64,000 nt of DNA, taken from positions 3,019,501 through 3,083,500 of the forward strand of contig NZ_CP026121.1 in the NCBI RefSeq assembly GCF_003330845.1, in the 5' to 3' direction. Both the position numbers and the translations under genes were made by a program. Of this stretch, positions 16,377-24,508 are shown in pieces; positions within the stretch are counted from its first letter, which is position 1, and the number at the start of each line of letters is the position of its first letter. A model generated the notes under the pieces. That model was given only the letters and a program-made list of their open reading frames with translations. It made no database searches and was not told the DNA's origin. This DNA is from Streptomyces sp. Go-475 (GTDB taxonomy: Bacteria > Actinomycetota > Actinomycetes > Streptomycetales > Streptomycetaceae).

Positions 16377-17426
16377 ATGACGGTGACCCTGGCGGATGTG
16401 GCGGCCCGCGCACAGGTCTCCCCCGCGACGGTGTCGCGCGTGCTGAACGGGAACTACCCCGTGGCCGCCTCCACCCGGGAGCGGGTGCTGAAGGCCGTGG
16501 ACGAGCTGGACTACGTGCTCAACGGGCCCGCGAGCGCCCTCGCCGCCGCCACCTCCGACCTGGTCGGGATCCTGGTGAACGACATCGCCGACCCGTTCTT
16601 CGGGATCATGGCGAGCGCGATCCAGGCCGAGATCGGCGGGCCGGGCGGCCGCGCGGGCGGGGAGAGACTCGCGGTGGTCTGCAACACGGGCGGCTCGCCG
16701 GAGCGGGAGCTGACGTACCTCACGCTGCTGCAGCGGCAGCGGGCGGCGGCCGTGGTGCTCACCGGCGGGGCGATCGAGGACGCGGCGCACCAGGCGGCGA
16801 TGGACGCGAAGGTGCGGAAGCTGGCGGACGCCGGGACGCGGGTCGTGCTGTGCGGGCGGCCGCCGGCGCCGGAGACCGGGGCGATCGCGCTGACCTTCGA
16901 CAACCGCGGGGGCGGGCAGGAGCTGACCGAGCACCTCATCGGGCTCGGGCACCGGCGGCTGGGGTACATCGCGGGGCCGGAGGAGCGGACGACGACGCGG
17001 CACCGGCTGGAGGGGCACCGGGCCGCGCTGGCCGCGCACGGGATCGAGGAGGACCCCCGGTGGACGGTGCACGGGCGCTACGACCGCCGCTCCGGGTACG
17101 AGGCGACGCTGGAGCTGCTGCGGCGGGACCCGTCGCTGACGGCGGTCGTCGCGGCGAACGACTCCGTCGCGCTGGGGGCGTGCGCGGCGCTGCGGGACTC
17201 CGGACTGCGGATTCCGGAGGACGTGTCGGTGGCGGGCTTCGACGACCTGCCGTTCAGCATCGACGCGGTGCCGTCGCTGACGACGGTGCGGTTGCCGCTC
17301 GCGGAGGCCGGGGCTCGGGCCGGGCGGATCGCCATGGGGCGGGAGGAGGCGCCGCCCGGGGGGATCGCGTCGGTGCGGGGGGAATTGATGGTGCGGGGGT
17401 CCTCCGGGGTGCCGCGGGTTTCGTAG
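16377..17426 (+). CDS. LacI family transcriptional regulator
   Basis: This 349-residue protein has an N-terminal LacI headpiece (TLADVAARAQVSPATVSRVLNG, residues 4-25), a hinge helix (GPASALAAATSDLVGIL) and a periplasmic-binding-protein-like sensor domain. DPFFGIMASAIQ and AAVVAANDSVALGACAALR are typical family motifs. ATG 16377 follows GGAGGACGACGAG. It is divergent from the oxidoreductase operon and almost certainly represses it through the AAGCGCTT site at 16157. The natural inducer is not evident. Two direct repeats upstream of the gene suggest additional control. Confidence 0.9.
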   Translation: MTVTLADVAARAQVSPATVSRVLNGNYPVAASTRERVLKAVDELDYVLNGPASALAAATSDLVGILVNDIADPFFGIMASAIQAEIGGPGGRAGGERLAVVCNTGGSPERELTYLTLLQRQRAAAVVLTGGAIEDAAHQAAMDAKVRKLADAGTRVVLCGRPPAPETGAIALTFDNRGGGQELTEHLIGLGHRRLGYIAGPEERTTTRHRLEGHRAALAAHGIEEDPRWTVHGRYDRRSGYEATLELLRRDPSLTAVVAANDSVALGACAALRDSGLRIPEDVSVAGFDDLPFSIDAVPSLTTVRLPLAEAGARAGRIAMGREEAPPGGIASVRGELMVRGSSGVPRVS

Positions 17427-17504
17427 TGCCGCGGGTTTCGTGGTGCTGGGCGTTGCTGCCCGGGCCGTGCTGGGGACTGCCGCCCCCAGACCCCGGCTTG
17501 GCCT

Positions 17505-17848
17505 GAACGGCCTCGTCCTCAAACGCCGGACGGGCTGGATGGTGACTGATCGGCGTCGTCATCAGGCGCGCTTCGGACTGGATCGTGGCTGATCGGCGTC
17601 GCCATCGGACGCCAACGGGTTGGGCGGCGAGAGAACGCCGTCAACCTCAGACGCCGCCTCGGGCCGGGATGTGGTTGACCGGCGTCGCCATCGGACGCCA
17701 ACGGGTTGGGCGGCGAGAGAACGCCGTCAACCTCAGACGCCGCGTCGGGCCGGGATGTGGTTGGCCGGCGTCGTGATCCGACGCCTGTGGGTCGGCGGTG
17801 GGTGAGGGCCGTCGCCTTCGGGGGCCGTCCGAGGCCGGGACGGGGCCG
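17505..17848. repeat. 43-bp-period tandem array able to form hairpins
   Basis: Seven to eight units of 43 bp start at 17505, 17548, 17591, 17634, 17677, 17720, 17763 and, weakly, 17806. Units 3+4 and 5+6 form an 86-bp dimer duplicated with only two changes. Units 3, 5 and 7 contain GGCGTC-N7-GACGCC, a perfect 6-bp stem; units 4 and 6 keep 5 of the 6 pairs. The first unit contains TCAAACGCCGGACGGGCTGG, which I recall as a common Streptomyces intergenic sequence. The 546-bp gap holds no credible gene. Confidence 0.8.
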
Positions 17849-17972
17849 TTGCCATCGGCCTCGCGCTTCGCCGTCGTGCCCGGACATGGGGCGGGTCGTG
17901 TGACAGAAGCCTCATCGTCAGGTCTGTCCAAGAGATCGCCCTCCCACCCGCGCAGGGGCGATCGTGGGCGGT

Positions 17973-18887
17973 ATGAGTGATCAGCCTGGGGCGGCCGGCG
18001 GCTCCGAGGAGGCCGGTGAGGTGCGGCGGTTCTGGGGGCGGCTCGGGGTTCCGGGGCTGGTCGACGTCCACACGCACTTCATGCCCGAGCGGGTCCTGCG
18101 CAAGGTGTGGGACTACTTCGACACCGCCGGGCCGCTGGTCGGCGGGCTGGAGTGGCCGATCACGTACCGGACGGCGGAGGCGGAGCGAGCGGCCCTGCTG
18201 CGGGAGTTCGGCGTGCGGGCCTTCACCTCGATGCTCTACCCGCACAAGCCGGGCATGGCCGCGTGGCTCAACGGATGGGCGGTCGACTTCGCCCGCCGCA
18301 CCCCCGACTGCCTGCACACCGCCACCCTCTTCCCCGAGCCGGGGGTCGCGGACTACGTCCGCGAGGCCGTCGAAGCGGGCGCGCGCGTGTTCAAGGCGCA
18401 TGTGCAGGTGGGGGCGTACGATCCGGCCGACGAGCTCCTCCAGCCGGTGTGGGGGCTGCTGGCCGAGGCCGGGATCCCCGTGGTGGTGCACTGCGGCTCC
18501 GGGCCCGCGCCCGGCAAGCACACCGGCCCCGAGCCCATCGCCCGGGTGCTGGCGCGGCACCCGAGGCTGCGGCTGATCGTCGCGCACATGGGCATGCCCG
18601 AGTACGAGGAGTTCTTCGGCCTCGCCGAGCGGTACGACGAGGTGCGGCTGGACACGACGATGGCGTTCACCGACTTCGGCGAGAAACTCATGCCGTTCCC
18701 GCGCCGCGCCCTGCCCCGGCTCGCCGCGCTCGGCGACCGCGTCCTGCTCGGCTCGGACTTCCCCAACATCCCCTACCGCTACCTGCACCAGCTCCACGCC
18801 CTGGAGCGACTCGGCCTCGGGCAGCAGTGGCTGCGGGCCGTGTGCCACGACAACGCGGCGGAGCTGTTCGGCCTCCGGGCCGGGTGA
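17973..18887 (+). CDS. Amidohydrolase family protein
   Basis: This 304-residue protein of the amidohydrolase-2 TIM-barrel superfamily has D31-V-H33-T-H35 as the metal-binding strand, IPVVVHCGSG and LIVAHMGMPEY carrying further histidines, and LLGSDFPNIPYR with the catalytic Asp. This layout fits metal-dependent hydrolases or decarboxylases related to ACMS decarboxylase. ATG 17973 is preceded by GGGCGG; a GTG nine bases earlier is possible. It stands alone after the tandem repeat array, with no operon partner, so no pathway can be proposed. Confidence 0.85.
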   Translation: MSDQPGAAGGSEEAGEVRRFWGRLGVPGLVDVHTHFMPERVLRKVWDYFDTAGPLVGGLEWPITYRTAEAERAALLREFGVRAFTSMLYPHKPGMAAWLNGWAVDFARRTPDCLHTATLFPEPGVADYVREAVEAGARVFKAHVQVGAYDPADELLQPVWGLLAEAGIPVVVHCGSGPAPGKHTGPEPIARVLARHPRLRLIVAHMGMPEYEEFFGLAERYDEVRLDTTMAFTDFGEKLMPFPRRALPRLAALGDRVLLGSDFPNIPYRYLHQLHALERLGLGQQWLRAVCHDNAAELFGLRAG

Positions 18888-18933
18888 CAGGGTCGTGCGC
18901 AGACACTCCGGCCTCCGGGGGCGTCAACTCGTC

Positions 18934-19010
18934 TGTCCTCTGACACTGAACGTGGACCGATTGCCAGGGAAGTTGGACAACCACTACGTTCCTGCCATTG
19001 ATGTTGGACC
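18934..19010 (+). mobile_element. Candidate left end of a Tn7-like element
   Basis: The stretch begins TGTCCTCTGACACTGAACG and contains three direct TGGAC motifs at 18953, 18974 and 19005, in the contexts GTGGACC, GTTGGACA and GTTGGACC. The spacings of 21 and 31 bp are helical multiples. Tn7/Mu-type elements start with TG and carry several transposase-binding sites at each end. It lies just upstream of the TnsA-like pseudogene. No matching inverted right end was found downstream, so the element appears truncated. Confidence 0.45.
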
Positions 19011-19115
19011 GGAGGGGCTGGGGGCAGGGCGGGAGCACCGGCTCTTGCGTACGGGAACGCCGCGTTATCGACCTTTGAGCCGGACTTTCTTGAGCGCGGA
19101 CGGCGACGCCGACAG

Positions 19116-19768
19116 CCTCTGGGTCAGGGGTGGAGTACGCCTTTCGAGGCCGTTGAGCCGGTCCGGGACTTCCGCTGGGCCAAGGGCGTCGAGAGCTTCG
19201 CGGGCTGGTACTACTGCGTGACGGCCCGAGACCACGTCGGATACGAATCCTGGCTGGAGCGGGACCACCTGATCCTGCTGGACCGCGATCCGCAGGGGGT
19301 GGGCATCGCCTCGCAGCCGTTCTGGCTGCACTGGCACGACGGCACCCGAAGGCGTCGGCACGCGCCGGACTGCTTCGTCCGGCTCGCCGACGGCCGAGGC
19401 CGCGTCGTGGACGTGCGGGCCGACGACCAGGTCGATGACGCGGCCGCCGAGTCCTTCGAGGCGATGGAACTGGCCTGCCGGGCGGTGGGCTGGAGTTCGT
19501 CCGGGCCGGGACACCTGAGCCGGTCTTCATGGCGAACGTGCGGTGGCCGGCCCGCTACCGGCGGCGCCGGTGTCTGCGGTGGTTGATCACGGCACGGGTG
19601 CTGGAGGCCTTCGAGGGACCCGCCCCGCTGATGGAGGGGGCGGTGGCGGCGGGCGACCGGCTGCTGGAGCTGCCGGTGCTGTTCCACCTGATGTGGGCCG
19701 GCATCCTGACCGCCGACCTGCGGGGCGAGTTGCTGCACGACCACAGCATCGTGGAAGGAGCGGGGCCG
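19116..19768 (+). pseudogene. TnsA-like transposase endonuclease, frameshifted
   Basis: One frame reads PFEAVEPVRDFRWAKGVESF, YESWLERDHLILLDRDP, SQPFWLHWHDG, RRHAPDCFVRLADG and VVDVRADDQVDD. It keeps the TnsA nuclease pattern of Glu in YESWLE and Asp in APDCF, with VVDVRADD at the third position. Near 19485 the protein continues in another frame (FVRAGTPEPVFMANVRW, APLMEGAVAAGDRLLELPV), so the gene is frameshifted. TnsA cuts the 5' ends during heteromeric Tn7-like transposition. The start is not preserved clearly. It is followed directly by a broken TnsB-type gene, showing the remains of a TnsAB module. Confidence 0.75.
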
Positions 19769-20935
19769 GTGAACGCGATGCGACGCCCGGCGGGCATCGA
19801 GGTCGGGGGCTGGGTCCGCTTCGGCGGGCAGGTCCGCGCGGTGACCGCGGTGACCACGACGACGGTCACGCTGACCGAGACGGACGGGCGGGCGGTCGCC
19901 GTCGAACTGGCCGTGCTTCTGCAGGGGGAGGACTTTGCAGTCGTCGACGTCCCGGTGCGGCAGCCGCTGCCGGGAGCGTCGCTGCTGGAGACGTTCCCGA
20001 AGCCGGTGAGGGAGAAGGCCCTGTGGCGGGAGGGGCACATCCTGGAGGTCCTGCACGGGCTGCCACCCCGGCGCCGAGCCGGGGGCGTCGCCACGGGCCG
20101 AGTACGGGCCGGACCGCTCGCTGACGGCCCGGCAGCGGGCCAAGGCCGCCGAGCTGACCGCTGCCGGGCACAAAGTGGCTGCTCAGACGGTCGCCAACTA
20201 CCGGCGCCGCACCAGGCCGCGGGGTCGTCGGGCTCGCGGACCACCGTCCGCTCCGCAAGAAACGCGAGTTCGGGTCCGTGGACGACGCCGTGGTCGCGGC
20301 CATGCGGCAGGCGATCGCCGAGGCGACCGACGCCTCGACCCGGCGAGGAACGTTCCTGCTCTGGCGGACCGGCGAGATCCTCCGGCAGACGCCCGCCGGC
20401 CGGGCGGTCAAGCTGCCGTCCGAGCGGACCCTCTACCGGCTGCTGGACAAGCTCACCCGGAACACGCACACCTTCAGCTCGGCCACGACCCGCAGATCAC
20501 GCGCCCACGGGGCCAGCGTCGAGTTCGGCGAGCTGCCGGTGTTCGCGCCGGGCGACGTGATGCAGATCGACTCCACCCCACTCGACGTCCTGGTCCTGCT
20601 GGACAACGGGGTGATGGGCAAGGTCGAGCTCACGGCCATGATCGACGTCGCGACGAGGTCGCTGACCGCGGCGGTGCTGCGGCCCACCACGAAGTCGGTC
20701 AACGCCAGCGTGCTGCTGGCCCGCACCCTCACCCCGGAGCCGATGCGGCCCGGCTGGGTCGACGCGCTGAAGGTGTCCCGGTCAGTGCTACCGCACCGCC
20801 GCCTGCTGACGCTGGACGAACGGCTCGAGCACGCCGCCGCCCGGCCCGTGATCGTCCCGGAGGCGATCGTCTGCGACCACGGCAAGGTCTGCGACCACGG
20901 CAAGGTCTTCATCTCGCGGAACTTCAAGTCGTCCC
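19769..20935 (+). pseudogene. TnsB/Mu-type transposase, several frameshifts, C-terminus lost
   Basis: GTG 19769 behind GGAAGGAG opens the frame. Coding then jumps between frames near 20073 (one extra C in a C run), near 20205 and near 20225. The recoverable parts include RSLTARQRAKAAELTAAGHK, a helix-turn-helix-like region, FLLWRTGEILRQTPAG, MQIDSTPLDVLVLLDNG with the first catalytic Asp, and VCDHGK with the second. VCDHGK is doubled by an 18-bp tandem duplication (20869-20904). Homology ends after FISRNFKSS, losing the catalytic Glu and the C-terminal third. The gene is dead. Confidence 0.8.
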
Positions 20936-21368
20936 GTCAAGCTCAATCGCCTCCTGCACAAGTGCGTCACCAGCCGCTCCCCATCACCGGCCACCTCCAT
21001 CACATGGTCGGCGTTCGCTCGCCGTCCGCGCTCGATCAGCGCTCGAGTTTCGCCGTGGATCTGCACCACTGAGCCAATGCGGACCGCGCCTTCAGGTCCC
21101 CCGCCACTGCGTCAGCAGCTACCGGAGTACCCCCTGCCTCACGGCCAGAGCCGTGAGGCGAACGGTCAGCTTCTGCATGTCGACTGCGGTCGACCGATGG
21201 CGAGTCACCGCGACTCACCGGCAGCCCGCCCCTGCATGACGCCCGCCGAAGCCCGGCCACGCGGCAGGCGGCACACGTCAGCCCCGGGAGCTCCTCGCTG
21301 CTCCCAAGGCACCCGCACTCGCAACCGCCCCGCCCGACACCCGCGCACGAGAGTGACCCAGATCTCTG
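20936..21368. other. Gap without a recognisable gene
   Basis: These 433 bp follow the broken transposase. Both strands have short open frames with arginine-rich, non-native composition and no ribosome site. I see no tRNA, terminator or transposon right end. It is probably residual DNA from the decayed element. Confidence 0.6.
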
Positions 21369-21395
21369 ACTGACCAGATGACGAATCTGGTCAGT
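21369..21395. promoter_or_regulatory. TetR-type operator
   Basis: ACTGACCAGAT and ATCTGGTCAGT are perfect 11-bp inverted repeats around GACGA, ending 17 bp before the monooxygenase ATG at 21413. The TetR regulator encoded two genes away (22694) is the obvious candidate binder and would autoregulate the operon. Confidence 0.75.
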
Positions 21396-21412
21396 TCGTC
21401 TAACGTGGAGGC

Positions 21413-22642
21413 ATGGAGATCAAGGACAGCAAAGACAGCAAGGACCGCCGGGCACTGGTAGTGGGTCTGGGGATCAGCGGGATCGCAACCGCCCTGCGAC
21501 TACGGCAGATCGGCTGGACGCCGGTCATCGTCGAGAGGGCTCCGGCACGACGCACGGGTGGATACTTCATCGCCCTCTTCGGCGGCGGCCGGCCTCCCGC
21601 TGAACGCCTGGGCATCCTCGACAATCTGCAGGACCGGCTGCCTGCCGGCGGCCGTCAGTACGAGGTCGACCGTGCGGGGAACCGGAAGCCGGCTCTGGGA
21701 TACGGAGACCTGCCCGGCAGCCCCTGGATGATGGTGCGCGGCGACGTCGAGGAGGCCGCCTTCGCGGCCCTTCCCAAGGATGTGGAGATCCGTTACTCGA
21801 CCGTGCCGACCCGTATCGAACAGGACGCCGAGGGCGTGGACGTCACGCTGACCGACACCTCGGACGACAGCACTGTCACCGAACGGTTCGATCTGGTGGT
21901 CGGCGCGGACGGACTGCGCTCCACCGTGCGCTCGCTCGTGTTCGGCCCACACGAGAAGTACCTGCACCGGCTGAACTACATGGCGGTCGCTTTCCAACTC
22001 CCCGCCCCGCTCAGCGAGATCCATCCGGACGACGGGGCGATCCTGATGGAGCCCAACCGGTCGATGTGGCTCTTCCCCTTCGCGGGCAGTCCTCAGACGG
22101 TACTGCTCAGCTACCACACCGACGACGTCGACGCCGAGTTCACCGAGCCGCCGGCCAAGCGTGTGCGCGCGGCATTCGGCACCGAACCCACCGGCCGGAT
22201 GCTCGGCGAGGTGCTGGACGCCCTGGACACCGCGGACGACCTGCTGTTCGACTCGGTCGAGCAGACGCGCATGGACCGCTGGCACCGCGGCCGGGTCGTG
22301 CTCGTCGGTGACTCGGCCTGGTGCGTCAGCCTCTACGCCGGCATGGGCGTCTCGATGGGAATCACCGGCGCGGACCTGCTCGGGACCATGCTGGAGCGCC
22401 ACTCGGACGTGCGCCACGCCCTCGCCGCCTGGGAACAGACGCTGCGCCCCCACCTCGACGTGTTCCAGCGCAACGGAATCCAGCAGCGCATGTTCTTCGT
22501 CCCGGCCAACAACAAGGAGCTGGCTCTGCGCAAGGCCATGAACGTGGGGATGCGGCTCCCCGGCACCTCGCACCTGCTGAGGCAGCTGCAGGCCAGGGAC
22601 AAGGCAGGCCGGCTGAAGGACACGGACCTCGCCCTAGCATGA
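21413..22642 (+). CDS. FAD-dependent monooxygenase (TetX/PHBH-like)
   Basis: This 409-residue group A flavoprotein has the FAD-binding G18-L-G-I-S-G23 near the N-terminus, the second FAD motif in DLVVGADGLRSTVRSL and the GD motif in VVLVGDSAWCVSLYAGMGV. Enzymes of this type hydroxylate aromatic substrates or inactivate tetracyclines using NADPH and O2. ATG 21413 follows GTGGAGGC. It leads an operon with a TetR regulator and a SnoaL-like protein, under a strong palindromic operator. That suggests induction by its own substrate, a xenobiotic or polyketide-like compound. Confidence 0.85.
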   Translation: MEIKDSKDSKDRRALVVGLGISGIATALRLRQIGWTPVIVERAPARRTGGYFIALFGGGRPPAERLGILDNLQDRLPAGGRQYEVDRAGNRKPALGYGDLPGSPWMMVRGDVEEAAFAALPKDVEIRYSTVPTRIEQDAEGVDVTLTDTSDDSTVTERFDLVVGADGLRSTVRSLVFGPHEKYLHRLNYMAVAFQLPAPLSEIHPDDGAILMEPNRSMWLFPFAGSPQTVLLSYHTDDVDAEFTEPPAKRVRAAFGTEPTGRMLGEVLDALDTADDLLFDSVEQTRMDRWHRGRVVLVGDSAWCVSLYAGMGVSMGITGADLLGTMLERHSDVRHALAAWEQTLRPHLDVFQRNGIQQRMFFVPANNKELALRKAMNVGMRLPGTSHLLRQLQARDKAGRLKDTDLALA

Positions 22643-22693
22643 GGCCGGCCCCGCTCCCCGGGGTCACCGCTCTGTACAGGCAAGGACGCGACC

Positions 22694-23416
22694 ATGACTG
22701 CACCGACTGAACACGACTCCGCGACGGCCACCCGGATCCTCGCCGCCGCCAGGGAACTGGTCCTCAAACGCGGCGTCAAGGGCCTGACCGTCGCCGAGAT
22801 CGCGGAGAAGGCGCACGTCGGCAAGGGCACGGCGTACCTGTACTGGGGCACCAAGCATGACCTCCTGTTCGGCCTGTTCGCCAGGGACTTCCTGGCCGTC
22901 CTCGATGACGGGATCGACGCGCTGAGTGCCGATCACGAACAGTGCCGGCCGCACCGGCTCTGCCCACAGCTCGTCCGCGACTCCCTCGACCGCCCGTTCG
23001 TGCAGGCGTTGCAGACCGGCGACGCCGACCTGCTGGGCGTCCTCACCCAGCAGCCACGCAGCACTGAGCTGCTCGACCTGGCGGGCCCCGCCGCGCTGAT
23101 GTACACCGTGCTGCCGGTGTGGCGCCGGTACCGGCTCGTCCGTACCGACTGGCCCCTCGATGACCAGGCCTACGCGCTCCAAGCGCTGATGACCGGCTTC
23201 CTCAGCAACGTCACCCGCCCGCAGACGCCTCGGAGCATCACCGTCAGCGAGCCCTACACGGTCATCTCGACCGCGGTGACAGCCCTGCTGGGCCCGGAGG
23301 AAGCCGACCCGGCCGAGGTCCGCGCGACCGCCGAAGAAGGCATGCAGCTGCTGCGCGAGAAGCGCGCGGCCGTCATCGCGCTGATCACCGCCAACCAGGA
23401 AAACAAAGAGAGTTAG
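22694..23416 (+). CDS. TetR family transcriptional regulator
   Basis: This 240-residue protein has an N-terminal TetR helix-turn-helix (ATRILAAARELVLKRGVKGLTVAEIAEKAHVGKGTAYLYWGTK, residues 11-54) and a helical ligand domain. It sits between the monooxygenase and SnoaL-like genes on the same strand and probably represses all three through the ACTGACCAGAT palindrome at 21369. Its length is usual for the family. The ligand is presumably the monooxygenase substrate. Confidence 0.88.
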   Translation: MTAPTEHDSATATRILAAARELVLKRGVKGLTVAEIAEKAHVGKGTAYLYWGTKHDLLFGLFARDFLAVLDDGIDALSADHEQCRPHRLCPQLVRDSLDRPFVQALQTGDADLLGVLTQQPRSTELLDLAGPAALMYTVLPVWRRYRLVRTDWPLDDQAYALQALMTGFLSNVTRPQTPRSITVSEPYTVISTAVTALLGPEEADPAEVRATAEEGMQLLREKRAAVIALITANQENKES

Positions 23417-23460
23417 CCACCGGAACGACTCCGGTGCACGCGATCAACGGAGGCATTGTC

Positions 23461-23883
23461 ATGGCTCAGGCGACCGAGACGGTCAGGACGGCCGGATCGA
23501 CCAACCCGACCGAGACGGTGATCGACCGCTACATCAGGATCTTCGACCGCACGGCGCACGAGCCCGCGGCCGTGGAGGAGCTCCAACCGCTCTTCGCGCC
23601 GGACGCCACCGTGCAGCTCGACCAAGGCCTCGAACCGGTGACCGGCCTGCCCGCGATCATGGATTTCTACCGGAACTTCCCCTCGCTCATGGCGGACAGC
23701 CAGCGCTTCTGGACCAGCACGGTGCTCGACGACGGCAGGATCGAGTGCCACTGGGTCCAGGCGGGACGTGGCACGGACGGCAGCCTCGTGACCCTGGCCG
23801 GCATCGAGCACGCGACCGTCAACGCCGACGGACAGATCACGGACCTGCGCAACCGCATGGTGGACCCCACCGGCTGGGCATGA
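23461..23883 (+). CDS. SnoaL-like / NTF2-fold protein
   Basis: This 140-residue protein has the alpha+beta cone of the NTF2 superfamily: VIDRYIRIFDRTA, LFAPDATVQLDQGLEPVTG, IMDFYRNFP and the strands WTSTVLDDGRIECHWVQAG and VTLAGIEHATVNADGQITDLRN. SnoaL relatives are small hydrolases, cyclases or isomerases acting on polyketide-like or steroid rings. ATG 23461 follows CGGAGG. As last gene of the monooxygenase/TetR operon, directly before a strong terminator, it likely acts on the monooxygenase product or substrate. Confidence 0.8.
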   Translation: MAQATETVRTAGSTNPTETVIDRYIRIFDRTAHEPAAVEELQPLFAPDATVQLDQGLEPVTGLPAIMDFYRNFPSLMADSQRFWTSTVLDDGRIECHWVQAGRGTDGSLVTLAGIEHATVNADGQITDLRNRMVDPTGWA

Positions 23884-23921
23884 CCTGACCGGGCCGACGA
23901 GGCTCGTACGAAGCGCCGCTG

Positions 23922-23953
23922 AAGACCCCCGGCCGGCAAGGCCGGGGGTCTTT
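23922..23953 (+). terminator. Strong intrinsic terminator
   Basis: AAGACCCCCGGCC and GGCCGGGGGTCTT form a perfect 13-bp stem with loop GGCAA, followed by a short T tract. It lies 38 bp after the SnoaL-like stop codon and closes that operon. Confidence 0.9.
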
Positions 23954-24211
23954 CGTCGCTCAGCGCCGGTGATCTGTGCAGAGAGCCCAGCAGCGCACGC
24001 CGTCTTCCCCGGCGACCACGCCACGTGCATGATGCACCTTGAACGCCCACCCTGGAGGAGGTGGCAACCGCGGCCCGGGGCCGGCTCGGCAGCGTACCTG
24101 CCTGACCGGCGAAAGGGGCGCTGGGACAGCCCCGGTGGCGCCCGACAGCCGGGCCCGGCGCCCCCGGACGGCTTCAGGGGGATGCTCTCCGCCCCGGTCG
24201 CCCGTCGTGGG

Positions 24212-24302
24212 TCAGCCCGCCCACGGCAGCAGGACCACCTTTCCGGTGCTCTGCCGGCTCTCGATCAGCAGGTGGGCCTCGGCCGCCGCGGACAGCAGCA
24301 TC
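24212..24302 (-). pseudogene. C-terminal scrap of a quinone oxidoreductase-type dehydrogenase
   Basis: The reverse strand reads LSAAAEAHLLIESRQSTGKVV, then LLPWAG and a stop. This matches the C-terminal end of zinc-type NADPH:quinone oxidoreductases (A-x-E-A-H-x-x-[IL]-E-S-R-x-S-T-G-K-[IV]-V-L). Nothing upstream continues the protein; coding ends abruptly at 24302, where a fragment of a different gene begins on the other strand. Confidence 0.6.
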
Positions 24303-24482
24303 CCTCGACTCTCTTCCCGGTGGCCGTACGCCGCCTGGAGCCGTCGGTGCCCTGGACCACCAGCGGGGTCACGTTGCTCGGCGACGCCATTCACGCCATG
24401 CCGCCCGGCTTCGGCGCCGGCGCCATCAGCGCGCTGCGGGACGCCGCCGCCCTGACCCGGGCGCTCACCGCCGAGGTCCATG
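24303..24482 (+). pseudogene. C-terminal fragment of an FAD monooxygenase
   Basis: The forward strand reads PSTLFPVAVRRLEPSVPW, then VTLLGDAIHAMPPGFGAG and ALRDAAALTRAL. This is the GD-motif region of a group A flavin monooxygenase. It closely parallels STIFPVSTRHLQPAEPW and VTLLGDAIHAMPPSFGSG in the intact enzyme at 26494, which lies on the opposite strand. No N-terminal FAD domain is present. It begins exactly where the oxidoreductase scrap ends, so the junction is a deletion or rearrangement scar. Confidence 0.65.
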
Positions 24483-24508
24483 GTTCCCGAGAGCCCGCGA
24501 ACGGTCCT

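Noticed and set aside
17505..17848. Possible CRISPR array
   Set aside because: Units are contiguous with a 43-bp period and no unique spacers, and no cas genes are nearby. It is a tandem repeat.
18895..19221. Short forward frame of 108 codons
   Set aside because: It covers the probable transposon end and the start region of the TnsA relic in the wrong frame, so I do not treat it as a gene.
19211..20173. Reverse-strand frame of 320 codons
   Set aside because: It is antisense to the TnsA/TnsB pseudogenes and lacks any domain or ribosome site.
20936..21368. Possible right end or cargo gene of the Tn7-like relic
   Set aside because: No inverted GTCCA motif or ACA end was found and no frame looks like TnsC or a cargo protein.
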